Origin: a virus
IMG/VR virus record: IMGVR_UViG_3300035670_000919
Coordinates: 1 to 30,949 of that record
Reading direction: 5' to 3' (one strand)
Length of the DNA stretch: 30,949 bases
Position numbers and translations under genes: made by a program. Positions 12,001 to 16,862 of this stretch are shown here, piece by piece; position 1 is the stretch's first letter; each line of letters begins with the position of its first letter. The notes below the pieces were generated by a model. The model was not told the DNA's origin, searched no databases, and worked only from the letters and a program-made list of their open reading frames with translations.

Positions 12001-12094
12001 AACAGAACAGATGAAAGCATCAGAACTTACACGCCTCAAGAAATCTCTTGAAGCATTCATGAACGAACAGAAAGCGATTGGGAACATTGAATGA
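3032..12094 (+). CDS. Giant phage virion protein (3,020 aa), LPD38-like C-terminal region
   Basis: A single unbroken frame of 3,020 residues with ribosome-binding site AAGGG. Early on there is a hydrophobic patch near residues 145-165 (GDIALDPITYLSLG) and a YFPHMLSD motif near 430. Most of the middle is long charged helices and coiled coils, for example QLEDQIAKLEKLK and AQIEAINKKISEIF near 1960-2010. Around residue 2648 the motif TPGFHVRNAISNGMM, followed near 2800 by PFWMWTSRNLP, resembles the large polyvalent-protein-associated domain (LPD38 type) found near the C-terminus of giant phage proteins. No transglycosylase or polymerase motif was identified. Position between Ala/Gln-rich virion genes and the endolysin suggests an ejected internal protein or a tail-tube/core component. 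The family match is by motif memory, not search. Confidence 0.75.
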   Translation: MAVDPNQQFLDQLKSIAAAKPLPTAPMATTASTTLSKAQLGFNDYRLNSIASAPNLRNRIQEIAAGEPQLNTVQKIFSNPIVGNALKPLIALDTGRRATISAVREIADAMDSNPETRARFGDFIQQAKDPAYGFGTAFPISGWKGRIIGLVGDIALDPITYLSLGTNVPGKLAIEGAEQLTKQATRQLVSGGASRIAGRSSREALARFVEKRMLASNLVEGSVKYSDQEIARTLGDVAARGVRAVPQQIAMETGLRSAKPAFYLFGGQVKIAGSGPIADLIERGIIKSRMGFVNTRIGGKIQEAFTPMGIDAVGQIDPKIIRQSRIDLARGKAVDSRRSLQLLAGEEERRIGFNVALDIANRKLDPLFKNSEMENFGKTVHELLENPSPDRLNGAPAGERKLAASIRETLSQMHDEIDRTMKAIDPNYKLGKIEEYFPHMLSDQGIKHIRDTSNPWVADILKFMSIDITNPASSFRSRNIRAGMEFFGVTLVKEDLTVAKLNAIAKKKLGFDLFETDAKRVLAKYGTHYSEQMGSAAFMQSLLRNPELMDYIKTEISYDPDVMAKFASTVSERLNAVQASDAEISELLDTTLESIDSILAQATEAGVKELDAVSRNLVTDDILAANEQKIMQAHGQLVAALGKAYESRYLAYGELGMAQDVVAQIEAKFQAISERLNALPGDLLESFNSGKVNEISRPYVEGLTTGMNPVDRLNAMTGIDRIQRIEQVKKEVEFLKRELRTIAESYSVAKAFGNDIGDFYNALDDAITGQAGVDFPERVLDSFDISEGLRRSIKEKMEALPMSKSRKGGQPSFYLGKTVGEWWGTKVAALNPEAQALQQLLDPNKVIKKSALEKLTLEEVRNRLIRSTTTGDNLLDMQEAVTWLILRDLRANPELAKDLIAGNVDNAIVRRLAGLRSLNEEVGRMNDVLQRIAVGLSDDDIVVVDDLVTELSEVRAKLNENIIERANMAGADVMSTLQLEMVQSNFELAWLGKTGQMSQRDIDEFVLELTAAGEVDIANLLDEQYSTGATYEQFQEAINQLTQWRQNNARGLGSVERAYDVQKYDSLGKEILDLEAQQKELQDKIKTAGMRLSGNERTAYNKLQRYGSYQELTRDYSDRALSYYLISETNMHFKRLASAMAPLGTIVDAGVWQRVFHEVARQQVAGAKQFSREFGGVVELLREVQTVVQAGTAGEQWAILREQMVKLLNSENGDSVRKFFPDFDLILNRSGMKEISRLHAQNPRSQEIVSRMQEMLGIIDTAEQTGARSGRAAMETGRTAGPRASTSAVVETIDATRDAMGAMRVQRVASREEQLAKIASRSQNLSAEKLYNQIRKILDDEASPVADALARTEQGEVIGRITNRFENELPYSVEGREIQMVRPEVTGNFVQTLTPAEKFGRELEMLKKEWDEITDRLKKERAASKEAAQKAGIEFGVKTASRTVRGRVGGGLSYGFAGLFSDAIKASSSRTKVRIFFGELLGGTFEYNAVADPMKFDIATIGREIRQAARIKEVPFEGSYAGKTLAASQERISTLLNLIDPEIDTAKIVGAEIVPGLDRSAGKGGAGVWGPLAYADQAEQLAKELRASIAQDAELLQAANLAGVNAQAVRDGTMTLEQMQAVAENLRTMYELEPTVTTWQNAGKRGIALMYADADPSIWAKFPEDVRQMIRDYRNLKANVARLEANPLLPVAQKRQQFFKIAQKLSGSDLHMLQNQAGEFVIDPFSRPKDFIWNEARPGAVDVAGNPITSNIDTNLLDRHFQSMGNSTVTLSPTGEAIISQGGVSRAPRGLQHEVYQLDVVNFKEALDAYNRGTGSFIFIDESGNTIQLQDAIEKYSTGEAFTTLKPIQSGNIISEGIGSKDSIGLQNALVRSGSTYDPGKTWVRVPDEKPVAEAASYATGAIVQPGKPEMFIRLPWGNNIPGYGPSQFAFTHKGKPLSFTEQEWHSLFLPPQVAEEQTIRQLEDQIAKLEKLKPVVPQGKALVRKVDKDKVAKIDAQIEAINKKISEIFERPVDVKTVPQLRAEIKKLELRLPTTARNLTKAQKEAGIQVEAQIASRQRQIAVISARANAESKFNSLIEQLTPELGKALGLSDSASQNKSKIADALVERWQIVNRGKDVAEARSKVVRARFNASEDGKIVSELTKAKNEVSTAQFTEYFKNSRMKLEQAIQYQQAADDARLTYDINNRTKDTIRRVEDLLGEIRPLVGDNVPRIPYETATAEQRLAQAQSTVERNAQRQVLKDQINPLIETKRGLEEQLQTATVAQYLRDETGRVMYTPDGQPRFKKMSQQDAENIISLQNDLAAVDEKIAATTADLEKLNASASARQSTEVAETTVADLPTQLDDLSFNLRHAKLQPVIQSNPALKEALGAIRKEFGEKSPRYRQFEEMLSVLMFESEQFDALQLAQKKLADLDAKVTKSVQTADDVVARKAEAWNKAQILYDENAAQRYWTLQYVDAAQQRLDKLNAISTRVRETLIKKKVNPKDMTWVNEVDMITAELSPVLAGMKNMKMEKNMQVIMTQRAEQLIEHQTLLAGLSDAQRDLAYARGLQQMIGRGAGKEELVLAARRGNVPAEVLNGVRIDEILKEGWVRLGGPYQNLQVTPEIAEIFQNAHRLIEPDSVRALSNFLGSYTKFFKAYATATPGFHVRNAISNGMMLFFGGGRGEFLKEGLIVSRKWTEAQGANKTWEQFLQELPEAQRVHANVARMSTAASGGGVYSDVLNDIRNGDQWWNMKILKASQKFGQFADDHARFIFGYDASMQGFDVGMAAARTKRFFVDYQDVSTVDKALRQVIPFWMWTSRNLPLHIQNMWMNPKPYAIYNSIVRNLRDDKEGDVVPNYFKELGAFKLPFGKDLYANPDLGFNRIGQTLNEFSDPARLMSNVNPAIRVPIELMGNRQLYSNRPFSSTPVQVEGPLGSALQPLAQMLGMGTTNAKGEKFINDKFFYGVRSIAPTLGTLERLVPSTETYQQRGTGNQWLGFVGAPVKQVTEQMKASELTRLKKSLEAFMNEQKAIGNIE

Positions 12095-12606
12095 AAAAGG
12101 GTAGACCGTACACGGGAAACAAAGATGGTGCAGCAAAGAAACTTCGTCCGGGCATGAAAGTATTCATTGACGAAGTAATCAAGTTGAGCAATGGTGCGCT
12201 CTGGAACAATGGTGACTGGGGTGTCCGCCCAATGAGGGGCAAGGAGTCGCTCAGCGTCCACGCAACGGGGCGAGCAGTTGACTTGTCGTACCGTCATATG
12301 CCACCAAAGAAGGGCATCAAGAACGGTCGTATGGAAGCACTACGTGTGTTGAAGATTATTGTCGCCAACGCTGATGCGTTAGGCGTTGAAGCAATTTTTG
12401 ATTACATCGTCAAGCCACATGGTCGTGCTTGGATGTGTGACCGCAATGCTTGGTTGAACTACAAGAAGAAAACTATTCATGGGGGCGGTTCAGGAGACTG
12501 GCTCCACTTTGAGATTTCTCCAGAAATGGCGGATAGCCCTGAGAAGGTGAAACAGGCTTTTGCGAACTTGGTGATTCCTGAGGAGACTCCGACGAATCAG
12601 GAATAG
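12091..12606 (+). CDS. Endolysin, peptidase M15-like (VanY/D-Ala-D-Ala carboxypeptidase fold)
   Basis: 171 residues overlapping the giant gene by four bases (ATGA). The motif SVHATGRAVDL (His57, Asp64) and a later GDWLHFEI (Asp136, His139) match the zinc ligands and catalytic acid of M15 peptidases, which cleave cross-linking or stem peptides of peptidoglycan. No signal peptide is present, so release would need a holin or accumulation until lysis, or the protein may be virion-borne. It is the last rightward gene of this block; its final 134 bases are shared with the opposite-strand gene ending at 12473. The length is usual for a single-domain M15 endolysin; no separate cell-wall-binding domain is visible. 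Confidence 0.85.
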   Translation: MKKGRPYTGNKDGAAKKLRPGMKVFIDEVIKLSNGALWNNGDWGVRPMRGKESLSVHATGRAVDLSYRHMPPKKGIKNGRMEALRVLKIIVANADALGVEAIFDYIVKPHGRAWMCDRNAWLNYKKKTIHGGGSGDWLHFEISPEMADSPEKVKQAFANLVIPEETPTNQE

Positions 12607-12889
12607 AAACAGTTGGCTGATGTATCGTGACTGTTTTGATAACCATTCCTATCGGAATGTGAATTGGCATACCAACTGTTTTGGGGTCTTCAACTTCATC
12701 AGGGAAGTATGAGTTCACTACAGTTACGTAGTTAGCAAGCATGTCTGGCACAAGCCAGCCAACAGTAACAACTGTTGTGTCTTCTGGTGTGTACTTGTCT
12801 AAGTCTGTCCAACCGTTTTCGCCATCAAAAGCATCACGCCAATGGATAACGACTAGCGCCCATTCTGATTTAACGTCTTTAGTTTTCAT
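12473..12889 (-). CDS. Hypothetical phage protein with Pro/Ser-rich tail overlapping the endolysin gene
   Basis: 138 residues from ATG 12889 (AGAGGG upstream), overlapping the preceding leftward gene by 11 bases. The first 95 residues look like a compact beta-rich domain: EWALVVIHWRDAF, then GWTDLDKYTPEDTTVVTVGWL and HIPIGMVIKTVTIHQP. This arrangement is familiar from small phage proteins of unknown role. The last 40 residues (SESPQESPSSQKPVSPSQG) are low complexity and are encoded antisense to the endolysin C-terminus, suggesting that the tail arose by read-through into the neighbour. It is the final leftward gene. Confidence 0.6.
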   Translation of the reverse strand: MKTKDVKSEWALVVIHWRDAFDGENGWTDLDKYTPEDTTVVTVGWLVPDMLANYVTVVNSYFPDEVEDPKTVGMPIHIPIGMVIKTVTIHQPTVSIPDSSESPQESPSSQKPVSPSQGYPPFLEKSQSGASLLNRPHE

Positions 12890-13157
12890 ATGGATTGATT
12901 CCCTCTTCTGATAGATGTACTTCAAGTGTTTCAATTATTCCAGCCATGAAAGATGATATACGCAACCAACTCATTGCATCACCCTGTAAAGCATTCCTCC
13001 AGTAGTTGCATAACTCGATTGCTGATTCATTGTCGGAAGAAAGAACAAGTGTGACTCCACCTTCCATGTTCTTTTCAATTTTTTTGGCGTTTGTGTTCAT
13101 GGATTCAACTTGTGCTCTTGGCACAATGTCGTAAATCCAATCTTCTTGTTCAGCCAT
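12879..13157 (-). CDS. Hypothetical small acidic protein
   Basis: 92 residues starting MAEQEDWIYDIVPRAQ at ATG 13157. Upstream in-frame alternatives read through the 13150-13326 gene and are unlikely. An A-rich GGAAG stretch precedes the start. The sequence has a mixed first half (MEGGVTLVLSSDNESAIELC) and an amphipathic helical second half (WRNALQGDAMSWLRISSFMAGIIETLEVHLSEEG). No motif is recognised. It overlaps genes on both sides by 8 and 11 bases, so it belongs to the same coupled leftward transcript as the replication genes. Confidence 0.55.
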   Translation of the reverse strand: MAEQEDWIYDIVPRAQVESMNTNAKKIEKNMEGGVTLVLSSDNESAIELCNYWRNALQGDAMSWLRISSFMAGIIETLEVHLSEEGINPYEN

Positions 13158-13326
13158 TTTTTTTCTTCCTTTTCTTATTAGCAACATATATACTCCCGAA
13201 GGGCAAACCATTCTTTGGTATTCCCTCACCCACAACCACGTTGCCATACACCTGTGCAAGTACGATAGCAATCTCTTGCGGATTGACCTCAACATCAAAA
13301 CCCACCGTTATCTGTCGTGTCTTCAA
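13150..13326 (-). CDS. Small hypothetical protein with TTG start
   Basis: A 58-residue frame lies between the sigma-like gene and the 12879-13157 gene. The best start is TTG 13326, seven bases after AGAAAGG; GTG 13305 is an alternative. The protein reads KTRQITVGFDVEVNPQEIAI, then a beta-rich middle (VYGNVVVGEGIP) and a strongly basic end (KKRKKKNG). It overlaps the upstream gene by 32 bases and the downstream gene by 8. The basic tail suggests nucleic-acid contact, which is inference. No family is recognised. Without this gene there would be a 137-base hole in an otherwise gapless operon. Confidence 0.6.
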   Translation of the reverse strand: MKTRQITVGFDVEVNPQEIAIVLAQVYGNVVVGEGIPKNGLPFGSIYVANKKRKKKNG

Positions 13327-13657
13327 GTCCGAGCCTTTCTCTAATAATCTGATTCTCTAAGAGATGCAATCGTAACCGCTCGTAAGCGGCATTGCGTAAC
13401 CTCCAAGCATGTGGCTTTGACACGCCAAGCCGACCACCAAGTTCTTCCAGCGACACCATTTCAGAATTGATTGCATCAATAATGAAACGGTCTTGGTCGC
13501 TGAGTTTCTCAATACATTCCGCAATTGCTTCACGTAAAGGTTGAAGTTCAACAACTGATTCAACTGCGTTCTCACCAGAAGCAGCCATCATCAACGCCTC
13601 TATCGGCGTTTCAGGTCTCCTATTACCACGAAGGTTTGCTTCGTGGTAAGGAGTCAT
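13295..13657 (-). CDS. Sigma-70 region-4-like helix-turn-helix protein
   Basis: 120 residues from ATG 13657; a TTG at 13678 is the alternative and would overlap the preceding gene. Residues 51-96 read KLSDQDRFIIDAINSEMVSL followed by EELGGRLGVSKPHAWRLRNA, which has the layout of sigma factor region 4 and related HTH proteins: an LSDxDRxII lead helix and then a recognition helix. There is no region 2, so it cannot be a complete sigma factor. It may be a promoter-targeting accessory or a phage transcription regulator. Codons 4-12 contain an 11-bp perfect hairpin, listed separately. The gene sits ten bases after the stop of the PD-(D/E)XK candidate. Confidence 0.65.
   Translation of the reverse strand: MTPYHEANLRGNRRPETPIEALMMAASGENAVESVVELQPLREAIAECIEKLSDQDRFIIDAINSEMVSLEELGGRLGVSKPHAWRLRNAAYERLRLHLLENQIIRERLGLEDTTDNGGF
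13623..13649 (-). promoter_or_regulatory. 11-bp perfect hairpin at the start of the sigma-like gene
   Basis: The arms 13623-13633 and 13639-13649 pair perfectly around a five-base loop (13634-13638). The outer ten bases are TTACCACGAA/TTCGTGGTAA. The hairpin lies 8-34 bases inside the coding region beginning at ATG 13657, where it could slow initiation or protect or process the message. It could instead be a DNA operator. It is not followed by a T tract, so it is not a classical terminator. Confidence 0.5.
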
Positions 13658-13667
13658 GGCGACTTCT

Positions 13668-14093
13668 CTATTCTTCAAGACTTACAATCTCTGTGTTCTC
13701 AATTGGTATCTCAAAGAATGATTCACCATCTGTGTAGATGGTGTTCTTGGTAACTATCTTGTTGAACTCTTTGGCATCAACAATGAGTATGTGTGTTCGT
13801 TCGTGATTGAACATCACAAACTTCACATGTTGATTACCTTCAAGGAACTTATATTTGCGTGAAGCAAAGTGAACACTGTCAAATGGGAAGTTTGCACCAC
13901 GCCAGTTGTGTTTGATTTCTATCTCAACCCCAGTGTCCTCACCAAACCAGTTTGACAGAATATCAATCCCATATTTATCCGGATTGACTTCTGCTTCATA
14001 TCCTTTGGAATGAAGCCAGTCTAAGAATATTTCTTTTACTGAGTCATCTGCGTTATACAGATTCCTGTCAAATGGTTTGGATATTGGTTTCAT
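13668..14093 (-). CDS. Candidate PD-(D/E)XK nuclease
   Basis: 141 residues from ATG 14093, which overlaps the stop of the tiny gene upstream (ATGA). An N-terminal helix (DDSVKEIFLDWLHSKGYE) is followed by KYGIDILSNWFGEDTGVEIE and IKHNW. This gives Asp44, then Glu59-x-Lys61 on adjacent strands, the order of active-site residues in PD-(D/E)XK nucleases. Further strands follow (HVKFVMFNHERTHILIVD). The protein is small, like a resolvase or single-domain restriction-type nuclease. It lies directly after RusA, so DNA processing in recombination or host DNA attack is plausible. The assignment rests on motif order and predicted strands only. Confidence 0.55.
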   Translation of the reverse strand: MKPISKPFDRNLYNADDSVKEIFLDWLHSKGYEAEVNPDKYGIDILSNWFGEDTGVEIEIKHNWRGANFPFDSVHFASRKYKFLEGNQHVKFVMFNHERTHILIVDAKEFNKIVTKNTIYTDGESFFEIPIENTEIVSLEE

Positions 14094-14152
14094 GAAAAGA
14101 ATATGACTGCTAGCACAGCCACTCCGATTGCAAACATGCCGTAGGTAATCAT
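14090..14152 (-). CDS. Tiny 20-residue membrane peptide
   Basis: The frame MITYGMFAIGVAVLAVIFFS starts at ATG 14152 with GGAGAAAGC just upstream. It is coupled on both sides: its ATG shares ATGA with the RusA stop, and its TGA shares ATGA with the next start at 14093. About 17 consecutive residues are hydrophobic, enough for one membrane span. The double ATGA junction and good ribosome-binding site argue that it is translated. Function unknown; membrane-active or holin-like peptides of this size exist in phages, but nothing specific can be claimed. Confidence 0.55.
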   Translation of the reverse strand: MITYGMFAIGVAVLAVIFFS

Positions 14153-14511
14153 GCTTTCTCCAAGTACAGACAAACAATCTGTTTGTCGTCGGTGTATGCC
14201 ACACCGTTGAGTGCATCTAATATTGACTTGGCATAGTTGTCAATATCTCCAGTTAGTTTTCCCTTTGGTAGAGGAAAGTCTGGGTCTGGTTCAACTCGTT
14301 CAATCATCATCTCTGTGCCTTCAACAGTAAAGCGAAGTTTCATTGAGAGCATGCCCTCTTCAAAGAGTGGCCCCTTGTATGCTTCCGCAATTTTTTTCTC
14401 ATACTCAACCGTGTCTTTTGGCGTGAACGCATGACCTGTTTTTGTAACACGTGGTCTTCCTTTTGATTTTGGTCTAGTAGAAAAAATTTGATGGTATTGA
14501 AGTTTTTTCAT
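14149..14511 (-). CDS. rusA: RusA-like Holliday junction resolvase
   Basis: 120 residues, the usual RusA length. The N-terminus has PKSKGRPRVTKTGHAFTP, and the C-terminal half has GDIDNYAKSILDALNGVAYT followed by DDKQI. These supply Asp89, Asp91, Lys95 and Asp99, matching the metal-binding acidic cluster and the lysine of RusA. RusA dimers cut four-way DNA junctions symmetrically, which in phages resolves recombination or replication branches before packaging. The start overlaps the primase stop by four bases (ATGA), and its stop overlaps the 20-residue membrane peptide, so it is part of the replication operon. Confidence 0.92.
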   Translation of the reverse strand: MKKLQYHQIFSTRPKSKGRPRVTKTGHAFTPKDTVEYEKKIAEAYKGPLFEEGMLSMKLRFTVEGTEMMIERVEPDPDFPLPKGKLTGDIDNYAKSILDALNGVAYTDDKQIVCLYLEKA

Positions 14512-15407
14512 GGTCTAAAACCTTCCTGATTGTCCGAGCCGTACGCTCCTTCAATAATCTTAACCAACTCCTCAACACCATTAGTGCGTAGGTGAAACTT
14601 GCCCCAACGTTTGTCCGCATCAACAAGAATCATGTATGCCTTGCCGATTGGCATCCCACACTCATGAGCCTTATGTGCAAGGCGAACAAGCGTATTAGAA
14701 CGGTCGTGCTTCTCATCTGGACCATGTTTCCAAATCCAGTACACCAGACCATCTGCATGGTCTAGTGCTTCACGAACAGAAATGGATGTTGGCATTTCTA
14801 GCACAGCCCTTTGTCTTGGGCGGTGACGCTCAGCCAACGGCTGAAGCAGGTTGATGCTTACACGATTAGAAATCGCTTCATCAATGAACTGCCTTAATGT
14901 CATTGGGGAGTCTTCACGCTCAAACATTACATACCTATTCTCTGGCATCTCGTTGTATCCGTTAGGATACGGAAGCCTGACATAGTTCCCTAGTCCGGTA
15001 CATTCTTCTTGCTTAGGGTTGACTTCCTTTGGTGGCAAACCAATGACTTCATGTGCCACAAGAAAAGCCCTACGCATAATTGGCGCAGGAATCCAATCGT
15101 TGGCAAAGACCCACACGTGATAACCCTTGCGTGTCTTTTCTACGAATGAAGGTATTGACTTTATCTTGAGTGCTGTTTGCAAGTTTCGTGCAGAGTCAAT
15201 GTCATCAACATCAATGTCTGAACAACCCCAACGAACGGTGCTTCCATCGGTCAGAGGGTAGATACCGATGAGTTCTTCACCGTATAAATGTCGTGCGAAT
15301 GTTGAGTAGGTGACTTCCTTTTTTACGGAACTCCCTTCCCAACTTCCGTACGCATCTGTACGACCACCGAACAACCTCATGAAGTTTTCTACTGCATCAA
15401 TCTGCAT
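14508..15407 (-). CDS. Archaeo-eukaryotic-type (AEP/prim-pol) primase
   Basis: 299 residues from ATG 15407; an upstream in-frame start would run deep into the helicase gene. Motif I is CSDIDVDD (Asp64, Asp66). A central RKGYHVWVFAND (His97) fits the AEP histidine motif. NPKQEECTGLGNYVRLPYPN around 130-149 matches the conserved segment of TOTE/prim-pol-type primases. The C-terminal 100 residues are helical (ALDHADGLVYWIWKHGPDEK). AEPs make primers and some also extend DNA. It overlaps the DnaB-like helicase by 11 bases, making a primase-helicase pair. No DnaG zinc finger or TOPRIM motif is seen. Confidence 0.82.
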   Translation of the reverse strand: MQIDAVENFMRLFGGRTDAYGSWEGSSVKKEVTYSTFARHLYGEELIGIYPLTDGSTVRWGCSDIDVDDIDSARNLQTALKIKSIPSFVEKTRKGYHVWVFANDWIPAPIMRRAFLVAHEVIGLPPKEVNPKQEECTGLGNYVRLPYPNGYNEMPENRYVMFEREDSPMTLRQFIDEAISNRVSINLLQPLAERHRPRQRAVLEMPTSISVREALDHADGLVYWIWKHGPDEKHDRSNTLVRLAHKAHECGMPIGKAYMILVDADKRWGKFHLRTNGVEELVKIIEGAYGSDNQEGFRP

Positions 15408-16431
15408 AAGGGAGCCCCATCTGTCTGTACTGGTCAGGCAACTCACCGTTGTCCAAGTCACGAAGTCTTCCCGTGTTCTGGTCTAACTCAAAGTCAATGT
15501 CATCAACCAACTGTCCTGCTGGTCGCTTGTTCTTCAAAAGCGAAACAGTAACGGTGTGTTCGTGAATCCTTTGCTCAAGTCGCAGGTAATCGAGTCTGTC
15601 TTGTGCACGTTCGCTGTGCGAGCGGTCAAGTTTCTCAATCAGTTCGTTTATCTCCGCAGCAATTTGATACTTCTTGCGACGGACACCAATGATTGATGTT
15701 GCTTGTTGCTCACCACCGTACGAGCCAGACGACATGGTTAGTTTTGCACCATCAGCACCTGCGGTGCGTGATGTTTGGTGCAACACCAACATTGGAATGT
15801 CGTGACGACGACCGAACCCTTTGAGGAAGGTCGCTTTGTCTGGCACAGTTTCTCCTGCTTCTACCAAATCTAGATAGTCAACGACCACTAGTTCAGGTGC
15901 TTGCCCCCACACGTCGCAAACCTCTCCATAGGCTCGCTCCATGTCAGAGGAAGTAAGTGGCTGGTCAAACACAGCAAGGTTTGGAAAGTGTTCCTCTGCT
16001 GTACTGCGTAGCAGGTTGATGGCTTCTTGGTCATCTTGTGCTACTCGTCGTTCCAGTTCTCGTGCATCAATGTTGTGATGAATACAGGTGAGTTTGGTCA
16101 ATACGAGTTGGCGAGGCTCGTCAGGTATGAACATTGCAATGTGTTTGTCACGGTTGTTTCGGAGTGCGTGAAGTAGTAAGAGCGTCTTACCACCATGCGC
16201 AAACCCAAGCATCATGCAAACTTCGCCCGGTGCAATGCCTCGTAGTTCTTGGTCTATGCGGGGAATACCAAGATGTACACGCTCTTGGGGAGACTGTGCC
16301 CATCTGACGAAAGAGTCAGCGGCTTCAGCAAGAGGCGTGTACATCCTGTATTCGGAATGTGGGGAGACCATCGGATTTGGTCTCCCCACTGATTCCCAAC
16401 CCGCAGATATTTCTTCTGCGGAAAGTCTCAT
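15397..16431 (-). CDS. DnaB-like replicative helicase (RecA-fold ATPase)
   Basis: 344 residues starting at ATG 16431, five bases after GAGGT; a GTG at 16434 is the other option. Walker A is GFAHGGKT (76-83) and Walker B is LVVVDYLDLV (181-190). Between them is FIPDEPRQLVLTKLTC, as in DnaB-family proteins. LVLHQTSR (216-222) fits the sensor motif of this family, and an Arg-rich segment follows. The N-terminal DnaG-binding domain of cellular DnaB is reduced to about 50 residues, common in phage forms. It presumably unwinds phage DNA ahead of synthesis, working with the adjacent primase. Confidence 0.88.
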   Translation of the reverse strand: MRLSAEEISAGWESVGRPNPMVSPHSEYRMYTPLAEAADSFVRWAQSPQERVHLGIPRIDQELRGIAPGEVCMMLGFAHGGKTLLLLHALRNNRDKHIAMFIPDEPRQLVLTKLTCIHHNIDARELERRVAQDDQEAINLLRSTAEEHFPNLAVFDQPLTSSDMERAYGEVCDVWGQAPELVVVDYLDLVEAGETVPDKATFLKGFGRRHDIPMLVLHQTSRTAGADGAKLTMSSGSYGGEQQATSIIGVRRKKYQIAAEINELIEKLDRSHSERAQDRLDYLRLEQRIHEHTVTVSLLKNKRPAGQLVDDIDFELDQNTGRLRDLDNGELPDQYRQMGLPYAD

Positions 16432-16862
16432 CACTTACCTCGTGGCGGCCAGTAAGCCTTTTCCTTGTCGTCAACTGCTTTGAACCAAGGACGCTTTGGA
16501 TTCTGCGCCAGTCCATCACGGTTGTCATACACCTTGGTTACACCATCACGCTTGCACGCTTTGATGAGCCAGTCTGGAATCTCGCCATGTTGCTGACCAG
16601 CAATCTGTACACCACCTGTGCTCGTACCAGTTGGCTTAGTTACTTCTTCAGCGTTGAATGTGTCTTTAACCATTGAAACGATTCGAGCATTGCTTTCCTG
16701 AATTGTGTTCTGTCCGTAAATCTGTTCCATCAACATGTCGTTGATGTTTGAGAACAGAGTTGCGAACTCGCCAATGCGCTCGTCTACTCCGATGGTCTTG
16801 TCTGTGAGGTCTGCTGCAATCTTTGCAGAGACTTGTGTGATGATTGCTCTATCTTTATCCAT
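16431..16862 (-). CDS. Hypothetical protein in the replication block
   Basis: 143 residues from ATG 16862, preceded by GAGGAGG and overlapping the nuclease stop by one base (TAATG). The first 75 residues are helical (DKDRAIITQVSAKIAADLTD), a Thr/Gly linker follows, and the C-terminus is a compact aromatic and basic module: EIPDWLIKACKRDGVTKVYD followed by NRDGLAQNPKRPWFKAVDDK and WPPRGK. The C-terminal part resembles a small nucleic-acid-binding domain, and the protein may be an ssDNA-binding or helicase-loading factor because it lies between nuclease and helicase. That role is inference; no family is named. Confidence 0.6.
   Translation of the reverse strand: MDKDRAIITQVSAKIAADLTDKTIGVDERIGEFATLFSNINDMLMEQIYGQNTIQESNARIVSMVKDTFNAEEVTKPTGTSTGGVQIAGQQHGEIPDWLIKACKRDGVTKVYDNRDGLAQNPKRPWFKAVDDKEKAYWPPRGK

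Noticed and set aside
13657-13678. TTG 13678 as start of the sigma-like gene
   Set aside because: It would overlap the preceding gene and the extra residues add nothing recognisable; ATG 13657 is more likely, though not certain.
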